DNA of 64,000 bases from the NCBI GenBank assembly GCA_046497505.1, contig JAWOFN010000112.1, forward strand, positions 26,473 through 90,472. The letters are read 5' to 3'. A model generated the notes under the pieces. That model saw only the letters and a program-made list of their open reading frames with translations, had not been told where the DNA came from and did no database searches. The translations under genes and the position numbers were made by a program. The stretch's first letter is position 1. The number at the start of each line of letters is the position of its first letter. This DNA comes from JAWOFN01 sp046497505 [NCBI: bacterium]. Lineage in GTDB: Bacteria; Blakebacterota; Blakebacteria; Blakebacterales. Positions 9,006 through 15,459 of this stretch are shown here, one piece after another.

Positions 9006-9397
9006 CGGTCCCACGCTATACACGCGAGATCCCCCAGCGCTACCGCCTGGAGGCGGGCCGGTGCGAGGGGTGCGGGAAGGTGAGCTTCCCCCCCCGTCAG
9101 GTGTGTCCTTCCTGCGGGGGCCGGAAGCAGGAGACCATCCGACTGGAGCCCTCCGGCACCATCCTCTCCTACACCGCCGTACACGTGGCCGCGGAGGAGT
9201 TCGATACGGGCACCCCGTTCGTGGTCGCCGTCGTGGAGACCCCGGAGGGAGCGAGGCTCACCGCCCAGGTGGCGGACTGCGACCCCTCGGAGGTGGCCAT
9301 CGGGAAGAAGGTGCGGCTGGAACTGCGCAGGGTCCGGGAAGAGGGCAAGGCGGGCATCCTCCAGTACGGGTACACGGCGGTGCTGGGATCGGCATGA
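9002..9397 (+). CDS. DUF35 zinc-ribbon / OB-fold CoA-binding scaffold
   Basis: 131-residue protein with an N-terminal rubredoxin-like zinc ribbon ([19 protein letters not shown]: two CxxC knuckles) and a C-terminal OB fold ([24 protein letters not shown] and [11 protein letters not shown]). In archaea this DUF35 protein bridges thiolase and HMG-CoA synthase and helps bind the CoA moiety. It overlaps the thiolase stop by four bases. Other DUF35 proteins accompany steroid or fatty-acid thiolases, but the HMGS neighbour favours the ternary complex. Confidence 0.92.
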   Translation: MTVPRYTREIPQRYRLEAGRCEGCGKVSFPPRQVCPSCGGRKQETIRLEPSGTILSYTAVHVAAEEFDTGTPFVVAVVETPEGARLTAQVADCDPSEVAIGKKVRLELRRVREEGKAGILQYGYTAVLGSA

Positions 9398-9539
9398 TCC
9401 CGGGATTCCCTTGAATCGTCTGCGGTTTCCCCGGCTCTTTACCTTTATGAGGGGCGGGAGGAGAAGCCCACCCGCCGGATGAACCGACCCGCGCGCCTCC
9501 ACGACCGTGGGGCGCCGACCGATCATGAGAGGACCGAGT

Positions 9540-10193
9540 ATGCCGTTTCTGGACGAGAAGGTACAGGGTGAGGTGAGGGAGCAGCTCGCCGAACTCGAGG
9601 AGGAGGTCTCCCTCCTGCTGTTCACCCGCGAAGAGGACTGCCAGTTCTGCGACGAGACCGCGCAGCTGCTTCGGGAGGTCGCCGATCTGAGCGCGAAGGT
9701 GAACCTGGAGGTCCGCGACCTGGAAGAGTCCATGGAGGTCGCCGAGCATTACCAGGTCGACAAGGTGCCGGCGCTGGTGGTGCAGGGTGAGCAGGACCAC
9801 GGCATCCGATTCTACGGTATCCCCTCCGGATACGAGTTCGGCTCCCTGCTCGAGATCATCCGCCTGGTGAGCAAGGACGACCCGGAACTGGGCGAGGAGC
9901 AGCGCGGGAAGCTCGCTTCCCTCGAGCACCCGGTCCACCTCCAGGTGTTCGTGACCCCGACCTGCCCCTACTGTCCCCGGGCGGTCGTGGCGGCGCAGAA
10001 GATGGCCATGGCCAGCGAGTGGGTCCGGGCCGACATGGTGGAGGCCAGCGAGTTCCCCGAACTGACCCAGCACTATCAGGTACAGGGCGTTCCCAGGACG
10101 ATCATGAACGAGGAGCACCACATCGAGGGGGCCGTCCCCGAGGAACACCTCCTGGAATGGGTACTCTCCGAGGCGGGGTCCTCCGGAGAGTAG
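9540..10193 (+). CDS. protein disulfide oxidoreductase (PDO/glutaredoxin-like, two CxxC)
   Basis: 217 residues from the ATG at 9540 (upstream in-frame starts are possible but lie in a non-conserved stretch). Two thioredoxin-fold units: the first has CQFC (Cys34/Cys37), the second CPYC (Cys142/Cys145), each followed by the cis-Pro strand (DKVPALVV and QGVPRTIM). This is the architecture of PDO from hyperthermophilic archaea and some bacteria, and of the AhpF N-terminal domain. It would reduce or form disulfides in the cytoplasm, usually with thioredoxin reductase, which is not in the window. It is a single gene after a 142-base gap. Confidence 0.9.
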   Translation: MPFLDEKVQGEVREQLAELEEEVSLLLFTREEDCQFCDETAQLLREVADLSAKVNLEVRDLEESMEVAEHYQVDKVPALVVQGEQDHGIRFYGIPSGYEFGSLLEIIRLVSKDDPELGEEQRGKLASLEHPVHLQVFVTPTCPYCPRAVVAAQKMAMASEWVRADMVEASEFPELTQHYQVQGVPRTIMNEEHHIEGAVPEEHLLEWVLSEAGSSGE

Positions 10194-10271
10194 CACCCGG
10201 GAGGGATCGCTCCGGGAGCGGGATGCCGGCTGGCTGTTGCAGACCCCGGCCCGGCATGCGATGCTGGGGAC

Positions 10272-10895
10272 ATGGATCCCCCGACATCCTCCCCGAGGGA
10301 AGACCGACAGGAGAAGGAACTCCTCCAGGCCGCAGCCGAAGGGGACCCGGAGGCGTTCACCTCCCTGATGGACCTGTACGAGGACCGTCTCTTCGGCTTC
10401 GGTATGCGGATGTGCGGGCATCGGGAGGACGCGGAGGACATATTCCAGGAGACCTTCCTCACCGCCTTCCGCAAGCTCGATCAGTATCGGGGTGAGGGGT
10501 CGCTCAAGAGCTGGCTCTTCAAGATCGCCTCCTCCCACTGCCTCAAGAAGAGGCGGAAGCGGTCAGGTGAACCGGACCAGCACCTCTCGGTAGAGGAACT
10601 AACACCCGAGCGTCTCCGCCCCATCAGTCAGGGGCCCTCCCTGACCGGCGACCCCGAGGTACCCCTGGAGGTGGTGCTGAAGGATGAACTCTCCCGGCAC
10701 ATCACCGGGGCCATCGAAGCCCTCCCCCCCGACTACCGGGTGGTGCTGATGCTGCGCGACGTGGAGGGCTTCAGTACCGGGGAGACCGCGGAGATGCTCG
10801 AACTCTCCGAGTCGGCGGTCAAATCGCGTCTGCACCGGGGGCGGATGGCGGTGCGGGAGTACCTGCAGCCCTATCTCGAGGAGGGTGCCCGATGA
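10272..10895 (+). CDS. ECF-family RNA polymerase sigma factor
   Basis: 207 residues. Region 2 spans about residues 25-95 (FTSLMDLYEDRLFGFGMRMCG, then HREDAEDIFQETFLTAFRKLDQYRG, the -10 recognition helix), and region 4 spans about 140-200 (ALPPDYRVVLMLRDVEGFSTGETAEML with the helix-turn-helix LSESAVKSRLHRGR). Acidic N-terminus. The downstream zinc-finger protein overlaps its stop by four bases and should be its anti-sigma factor. An inverted repeat ATGCCGG/CCGGCAT (10223-10229 and 10251-10257) lies in the 78-base upstream gap and may be regulatory. Confidence 0.95.
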   Translation: MDPPTSSPREDRQEKELLQAAAEGDPEAFTSLMDLYEDRLFGFGMRMCGHREDAEDIFQETFLTAFRKLDQYRGEGSLKSWLFKIASSHCLKKRRKRSGEPDQHLSVEELTPERLRPISQGPSLTGDPEVPLEVVLKDELSRHITGAIEALPPDYRVVLMLRDVEGFSTGETAEMLELSESAVKSRLHRGRMAVREYLQPYLEEGAR

Positions 10896-11149
10896 GCGGT
10901 GAAGAGATCACCTGCCGCGAACTGGTGAATCGTCTCTCGCTCTACATCGACGGCGAGCTGAGACCCCGCATGCTCCGCGAGGTGGAACGGCACCTGGAGC
11001 GATGCGGCGAATGCAGCCACTGTGCCGACGAGATCAGGGCCACCATCCGCCTCATCCACGAGCGGGCGTACGAACCCCTCCCCTCTTCCGAACGTGAGCG
11101 GATGCGGACCCGGCTCTGGAGGAGCCTGGCGCTCGGCACCGGGGAGTGA
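10892..11149 (+). CDS. zinc-finger (zf-HC2) anti-sigma factor
   Basis: 85-residue soluble protein with the ZAS/zf-HC2 signature: Cys near residue 6 (ITCRELVNRLSLYIDGEL) and HLERCGECSHCADEI, giving the His-x3-Cys-x2-Cys pattern. There is no membrane segment, so it is a cytoplasmic anti-sigma of the redox- or metal-sensitive kind. It begins inside the sigma gene stop (ATGA). Location next to sodC and a disulfide oxidoreductase suggests a redox stress regulon, by inference only. Confidence 0.9.
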   Translation: MSGEEITCRELVNRLSLYIDGELRPRMLREVERHLERCGECSHCADEIRATIRLIHERAYEPLPSSERERMRTRLWRSLALGTGE

Positions 11150-11235
11150 GACCCGGCTTGCCGTCGGAAAACACCTTTCTCCCCTGCCCGCGATCCGGAA
11201 CCTTGTCCTGTAGAACCCTACCGGGAGGTAATCCT

Positions 11236-11802
11236 ATGTACCGATTTCTGTTCCGCACCGCACTTCTGGTCAGCTTCCTCGCCGTCGCCGCATGCGGCGG
11301 GCAGCAGGGCGAGGAGACCGTGTTGAACCTGCCCACCGGTCCCGACCGGGCCGTGGCCGTCCTCCACGCTCCGGACGGGTCCCCCCGGGGCACGGTGACC
11401 TTCACCGACACCGAGGAGGGGGTGAGGGTCGTCGCCGACGTCCGCGGGCTGGAACCGGGCGCCCACGGGTTCCATCTCCACGAGTACGGCGACTGTACCG
11501 CCTCTGACTTCACCTCCGCCGGAGGTCACTTCAATCCCACCGGAGCCCCGCACGGCGGCCCGGACGACCCGCAGCACCACGCCGGGGATTTCGGGAACAT
11601 CATGGTGGGCGAGGAGGGCACCGGTCACGCGAAGCTGGTCTCCCAGATGATCAGCCTCGACCCTGGACCCGCTTCCATCCTGGGCAGGGCCGTCATCATC
11701 CACGAGGGTGAGGACGACCTGGAGAGTCAGCCCACCGGTTCCGCCGGCGGACGCGCCGCCTGCGGGGTGGTGGGAAGAGCTCCCGCCCCGGAAGAGATGT
11801 AG
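11236..11802 (+). CDS. sodC: Cu/Zn superoxide dismutase lipoprotein
   Basis: 188 residues from ATG 11236, preceded by GGGAGGTAA. The signal peptide ends with lipobox VAACGG (Cys about 18), so the protein is likely anchored in the outer or cytoplasmic membrane facing the periplasm. Metal ligands of the family are visible: HGFHLHEYGDCT, SAGGHFNP, HHAGDFGN, and the later VIIHEGEDD; the disulfide partner is in RAACGVVG. It dismutates superoxide outside the cytoplasm. Position after the ECF sigma/anti-sigma pair makes it a plausible target of that pair. Confidence 0.95.
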   Translation: MYRFLFRTALLVSFLAVAACGGQQGEETVLNLPTGPDRAVAVLHAPDGSPRGTVTFTDTEEGVRVVADVRGLEPGAHGFHLHEYGDCTASDFTSAGGHFNPTGAPHGGPDDPQHHAGDFGNIMVGEEGTGHAKLVSQMISLDPGPASILGRAVIIHEGEDDLESQPTGSAGGRAACGVVGRAPAPEEM

Positions 11803-11810
11803 ACACCTCT

Positions 11811-11833
11811 CCGGACCCCTCGAAGGGGGCCGG
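11811..11833 (+). terminator. hairpin after sodC
   Basis: CCGGACCCCT (11811-11820) and AGGGGGCCGG (11824-11833) pair with one mismatch around a CGA loop, eight bases past the sodC stop. There is no T-tract. It is a probable terminator for sodC and the sigma operon. Confidence 0.5.
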
Positions 11834-11841
11834 GACCTCCC

Positions 11842-12050
11842 TCAGGCCCTCTGCGAGGGGTCTATAATCTCAAGGAGCGAGGCGTCCACCTCCACCTCCG
11901 AGGAGAGGAGGTTCTGGGCGTCCGTCTTCCCCTGCGGGTCGAGGAGCAGGGAGAGGGTCCCCCGCCGCTCAGGGCGTCGTGGAGGACGAAGTTCAGGGCC
12001 ATCAGGTTGGGGAGTTCGTACCGGCCGATCTCACCCCGGCACAGCCTCCT
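11842..12050 (-). pseudogene. remnant of AtuA-type (acyclic terpene utilization) C-terminal domain
   Basis: On the minus strand one frame reads GEIGRYELPNLMALNFVLHD and continues to ALSGGG; then a one-base shift in a G-run (about 11957-11964) leads into TLSLLLDPQGKTDAQNLLSS and ends at TGA 11842-11844. This matches the conserved last 60-70 residues of AtuA/DUF1446-associated proteins (pattern RYELPNL.ALNFVL..AL.GGGT.SL..D.QGKT). The rest of that roughly 500-600 residue gene is absent: the base before the remnant belongs to an intergenic stretch next to the gene ending at 12133. One added G would restore the frame, but the missing N-terminus shows real decay. Confidence 0.7.
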
Positions 12051-12132
12051 CGGGGATCCTTCCGCATGTCCCGAAGCAACGGCTTTCCACCACCGGGGAT
12101 GGACCCGGACAGCCTGGAGGTGCTGCGGGCCT

Positions 12133-13206
12133 TCAGGGCCGGTAGCCTGACTTCGCCAGGTCGAGCCACCTGCGGAGCCGCTCCCAGCCCGGCTCCAGGA
12201 CCACGGCACGCCCCCGGATATCGGTCTCGCTGAGCCAGCTCACCATCATCCCGTGGTATTCCCCCCGCGCCCGAAAGGCCTGGAAGACGAACCGGTGTCG
12301 GCCGGCGATCCAGTCCCATCGTGGATCCCGGACGGTGATGTGCCCCTCGCTGTAGAGGCTGTCCTCCACATTCTGCACCTCCCCGGGGACCACCTTCACA
12401 CTCCGATCCTTTCCTGCCAGCACCACCGGGAGACTCTCCAGCGCCGCCTGGAAGAACTCCCGCAGGGTACCGGTCCGATCGTCCTGCCTTCGGAGGAGCA
12501 CCATCCCCACCGATTCGGTGTCCATCGACCAGAGGGCCCCATCCTCGCGGGTGACCTCCTCTCCCCATCTCCCCCACTGCCAGCTCTCGGGGATCCTCAA
12601 GCCCACGGAGAGTCGCGGTGCCCTGACGGCCCGGATATGGGCCGGGACCATCGGCGGTGCCGGCCGTATGGGCCCGTGACAGGCCGCTGATGCCGCCATC
12701 ACCTCCAGATGGTCCATCCACCGCGGATCGGTCTCCAGGGAGCGGTCCAGGAGGGTCTCCGCCGCGAACGTCCTGCTGCTCCGGCCGCAGTACCAGAGCC
12801 GCACGGCCCGGATCGTCCCCCCCTCCTCCCGCTCCAGGGCCCAGAGCGTGTGACCCCGGTGGGTCTCATCCGAAGGGACCGCTTCCGACGGTCCCCATCC
12901 CCTGCCCGTCAGCCGGGAAGCCCGATCGGCGGCATCGGCTGCAGTGGCTGGAGCTCCCTCACCCACCCGTGCAGACCAGTGGAGGAGCAGCCAGCTGCGC
13001 TGTCTGAACTGGTAGAGGATCAGGCGGGCCGTCTCCGGACCGCCGACGTCCGAGACCCGGGTCCAGCTCCCCAGGGGCTTCTGGAGGAAGCTCATGTCCA
13101 CCTCGGCCCTCCCTCCGGGCTGCGCCCCGGCGGGAGCAGGAGCCCCCGGGAGTCCGCTGAGGAGCAGGAGGGCACAGAACCAGGGCAGGGAGAGCGGAGG
13201 GAGCAT
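12133..13206 (-). CDS. exported protein of unknown function
   Basis: 357 residues from the ATG at 13206, which has GGAGGT six bases upstream. A signal peptide is clear (LSLPWFCALLLLSGLPGAPA, cleavage after PAGAQ). The mature part is Trp- and Arg-rich with no family I recognise; it contains repeated beta-like segments such as SWLLLHWSARVG and GGTIRAVRLWYCG, and ends ERLRRWLDLAKSGYRP. It is divergent from the PAS-domain gene. Probably periplasmic. A long in-frame extension upstream to 13578 overlaps the divergent gene and is unlikely to be translated. Confidence 0.75.
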   Translation of the reverse strand: MLPPLSLPWFCALLLLSGLPGAPAPAGAQPGGRAEVDMSFLQKPLGSWTRVSDVGGPETARLILYQFRQRSWLLLHWSARVGEGAPATAADAADRASRLTGRGWGPSEAVPSDETHRGHTLWALEREEGGTIRAVRLWYCGRSSRTFAAETLLDRSLETDPRWMDHLEVMAASAACHGPIRPAPPMVPAHIRAVRAPRLSVGLRIPESWQWGRWGEEVTREDGALWSMDTESVGMVLLRRQDDRTGTLREFFQAALESLPVVLAGKDRSVKVVPGEVQNVEDSLYSEGHITVRDPRWDWIAGRHRFVFQAFRARGEYHGMMVSWLSETDIRGRAVVLEPGWERLRRWLDLAKSGYRP

Positions 13207-13257
13207 GACCGGACCTCCGGGAGGGTGGAAGGGGACCGAACCGCCGGATGTGCGGCG

Positions 13258-13287
13258 TTGACACCCCGTGACGGGGCAGGGTACGGT
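13258..13287 (+). promoter_or_regulatory. candidate promoter of PAS gene with palindrome in spacer
   Basis: TTGACA at 13258-13263 and TACGGT at 13282-13287 (18-base spacer) read toward the PAS-domain gene, leaving about 90 bases of leader. The spacer holds the perfect inverted repeat CCCCGT-G-ACGGGG (13264-13276). The -10 match is weak. Confidence 0.4.
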
Positions 13288-13384
13288 GCGGATGGGGGTC
13301 GGACAGCCCCTCTGACCCCGTGAACCGGACTCCGGCCGCACTGACGTCTTATTACAGCAACCCTGCGACAGGGGATCTCCTGGT

Positions 13385-14266
13385 ATGATCGAGCGGGACC
13401 GTTCGCGGACTCCGGGTCCCTCCCGACTCCTCACCAGCGCTCTCGCGGGAGCAGCCGCGGGTACGGCGGTGGGGCTGGGTGCATGGTGGGCCCTGGACCA
13501 GCTCATCCTGGCCGCCTCGGGTACCGGGGCCCCGGCAGGACTGGCCCTCGCCCTGGCCTCTCTGGGGGGCAGCATCACCGCCCTGCTCCTGGCCTACCGG
13601 CTCCTCATGCGGCGCGCTTCGGAGAGTGACCTGCTCCGGCTGGTGGTGGAGTCCACCGCCGCGGGGGTCTGGATCGTGGATCGGGAATTCGACTCGGTCT
13701 GGCTCAACGACAGCATGCGCCGGCTCCTGGGCGAGGAGCCGACCAGCGGCAGCACCGTCTTCGACTACTTCGGTGAAGAGGACCGCCGAAAACTGGAAGA
13801 GGCCCGGCAAGAGCGCCGGCGGGGAATATCCAGTGCCTATCAGGCCACGGTCCGCCGCCCGGACGGTACGGAACGGGTCGTCTACATCATCGGGACCCCC
13901 ATATACGGCCCCGACGGCCGACACCTCGGTTCCTTCGGGTTCTTCATGGACATCACCGACCAGCAGAAGGCCGCCGAGGAAGCCGCCGAGGAGGCCCGTG
14001 TCGAGACCCTCATGGCCACCGTGGCCCGTCTCAACCACAAGATCAACAACGCCCTGATGGTGATACGCGGGCAGGCGGAGGTCAGCATACGGAAGGTGGA
14101 AGAGGAGGGTCCCGTGCACGCGTTCCAGCGGGTGATCGACCAGGTGGACCTGATCACCGGCGAGCTCAAGTCCCTCAGCGAACTCAGGGAGGTCCAGCTG
14201 GAGGACTATCTGGGCTCCCGTCCCATCCTGAGCGTTCCGGAACCGGGGACCACCCCGGAGGAGTGA
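13385..14266 (+). CDS. PAS sensor with histidine-kinase DHp-like segment, no ATPase domain
   Basis: 293 residues. Two N-terminal membrane helices (about 17-40 and 48-73: LASLGGSITALLLAY), a PAS domain with PAC tail (about 80-195: STAAGVWIVDREFDSVWLND to GSFGFFMDITDQQKAAEE), then a helical pair beginning ARLNHKINNALMVIRGQAE, which resembles the phospho-acceptor H-box of sensor kinases, His within LNHKINN. The protein stops about 55 residues later, before any N, G1 or G2 box. So it either dimerises with another kinase, is phosphorylated in trans, or is a truncated kinase. No response regulator is adjacent. Confidence 0.8.
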   Translation: MIERDRSRTPGPSRLLTSALAGAAAGTAVGLGAWWALDQLILAASGTGAPAGLALALASLGGSITALLLAYRLLMRRASESDLLRLVVESTAAGVWIVDREFDSVWLNDSMRRLLGEEPTSGSTVFDYFGEEDRRKLEEARQERRRGISSAYQATVRRPDGTERVVYIIGTPIYGPDGRHLGSFGFFMDITDQQKAAEEAAEEARVETLMATVARLNHKINNALMVIRGQAEVSIRKVEEEGPVHAFQRVIDQVDLITGELKSLSELREVQLEDYLGSRPILSVPEPGTTPEE

Positions 14267-14302
14267 GGAGCTGGATCCCTTTCGCTCCCGGCTGCTCATA
14301 CC

Positions 14303-14308
14303 TATATT
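14303..14308 (+). promoter_or_regulatory. -10-like hexamer nine bases before TPR gene start
   Basis: TATATT at 14303-14308 sits nine bases from the ATG at 14318, with no ribosome-binding site between them, so transcription would begin at or a few bases before the start codon. No convincing -35 box is seen (TTCGCT, 14281-14286, 16-base spacing). Confidence 0.35.
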
Positions 14309-14317
14309 TCCTGAATC

Positions 14318-15343
14318 ATGCCTATACCGGTCCGTCCCCGTACGTCCTCATACTGCAGGGTCATCCTGCTCCTCCTGCCACTGGCCCTCACCGCTGCTCT
14401 TCCCGGGTGCACCCGGACGCCGCAGCAGCTGGAGGCCCGGGGAGACGAACTCCTCTCCGAGGGCCGCTTCGGACAGGCGATGGCCGCCTACAAGAAAGCC
14501 GTCGAACTATCCCCGGAGGACCTCGGACTGAAGCTGAAAGTGGCCGGGGCCTACCGTGACCGGGGCCTCCGGTCGGAGGCCATCGAACGATACGAGACCA
14601 TCCTGGAAGAGCACCCAGAGAGCCTGGAAGCCCGGCGCGAGCTGGCTCTGCTCCTGGCGGCAGAGGGTCTCCGCACCCGGGCGATGGAACAGATCGGGAT
14701 CCTGAAGGATCGGATGCCCGGGTCCCCCGTCCCCTGGAAGCTCGAAGCCCGGATGGCCCAGCAGGACGAGGACTGGCGGGATGCCGTCACCCACTGGCGA
14801 CAGGCCCTCCGCCGGGACGACCAGGACGCGGAGGCCTATCACATGATGGGCCGGGCCCACATGGAGCTGGGGGACTACCCTTCTGCCCTGGCCGCACTGC
14901 AGCAGGCCGTCCGGGTCGAGGAGGGATACGACGACGCCTATTTCGAACTGGGTCTGACCCTCATCGAGCTGAACCGGATCGACCGGGCCGAAGAGGCCTA
15001 CCGCAACTACATCGACACCCATCCCCGCGACGCACAGGCCTACTACAAGCTGGGCAACGCACTGCTCAGCAAGGGATATGCCGAGCAGGCCGTCGAGCAG
15101 TACCGGAGGGCCGTGGCCATCCGTCCCGGATACGCCGACGCACACTTCAACCTCGGCATGGCGCTGCTCCAGCAGGACCGGGAAGAAGAGGCCGCCAAGG
15201 CCTTCGAAGCGGTGCTCATCCACGCTGCCCGCGACGCGGTGAAAGACAACGCGCGGAGCATGCTGAGGGTCATCCGGCAGGGCGGCCGAGAGGTCCCCGA
15301 AGACGGGGTGAATCGGCTTGACCCCCTCTTGAGCCGAACGTAG
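14318..15343 (+). CDS. TPR-repeat lipoprotein
   Basis: 341 residues. Signal peptide with lipobox ALPGC (Cys about residue 29), then a superhelix of about eight TPR units from residue 35 to 315, for example FGQAMAAYKKAVELSPEDLG, RSEAIERYETILEEHPESLE and YAEQAVEQYRRAVAIRPGYA. Such proteins are protein-protein scaffolds in the cell envelope, often for secretion, outer-membrane assembly or polymer export. The partner is unknown. It is followed by a GC-rich hairpin region and the Lon-family gene. Confidence 0.88.
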   Translation: MPIPVRPRTSSYCRVILLLLPLALTAALPGCTRTPQQLEARGDELLSEGRFGQAMAAYKKAVELSPEDLGLKLKVAGAYRDRGLRSEAIERYETILEEHPESLEARRELALLLAAEGLRTRAMEQIGILKDRMPGSPVPWKLEARMAQQDEDWRDAVTHWRQALRRDDQDAEAYHMMGRAHMELGDYPSALAALQQAVRVEEGYDDAYFELGLTLIELNRIDRAEEAYRNYIDTHPRDAQAYYKLGNALLSKGYAEQAVEQYRRAVAIRPGYADAHFNLGMALLQQDREEEAAKAFEAVLIHAARDAVKDNARSMLRVIRQGGREVPEDGVNRLDPLLSRT

Positions 15344-15395
15344 GTTGCCCGCAGTCTAGGAGTCCCCGCCCGGGGGATTCCCGACGCGCCGTACC

Positions 15396-15419
15396 GACGC
15401 CCCCCTGCAGGGGGGTCGG
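15396..15419 (+). terminator. palindrome between TPR and Lon genes
   Basis: A perfect 16-base palindrome of six C, TGCA, six G (15400-15415) is flanked by CCGA/TCGG, making a stem with a two-base bulge. It lies 57 bases past the TPR stop and 45 bases before the Lon-family start. It may end the TPR transcript or act on the Lon leader; no T-tract is present. Confidence 0.4.
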
Positions 15420-15459
15420 CGGCTTCCTCCTCGCCATCGAAGGCTGCAAGGAGCGACGC

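Noticed and set aside
11862-12209. 115-codon minus-strand frame as an intact gene
   Set aside because: Only its middle resembles AtuA; the family motif continues in another frame, so it is treated as a remnant.
13207-13578. N-terminal extension of the 12133-13206 protein
   Set aside because: It overlaps the divergent PAS gene and precedes a clean signal peptide with a strong ribosome-binding site.
15400-15415. 16-bp palindrome as attachment or recombination site
   Set aside because: No integrase, direct repeats or mobile genes nearby; a terminator or leader hairpin is simpler.
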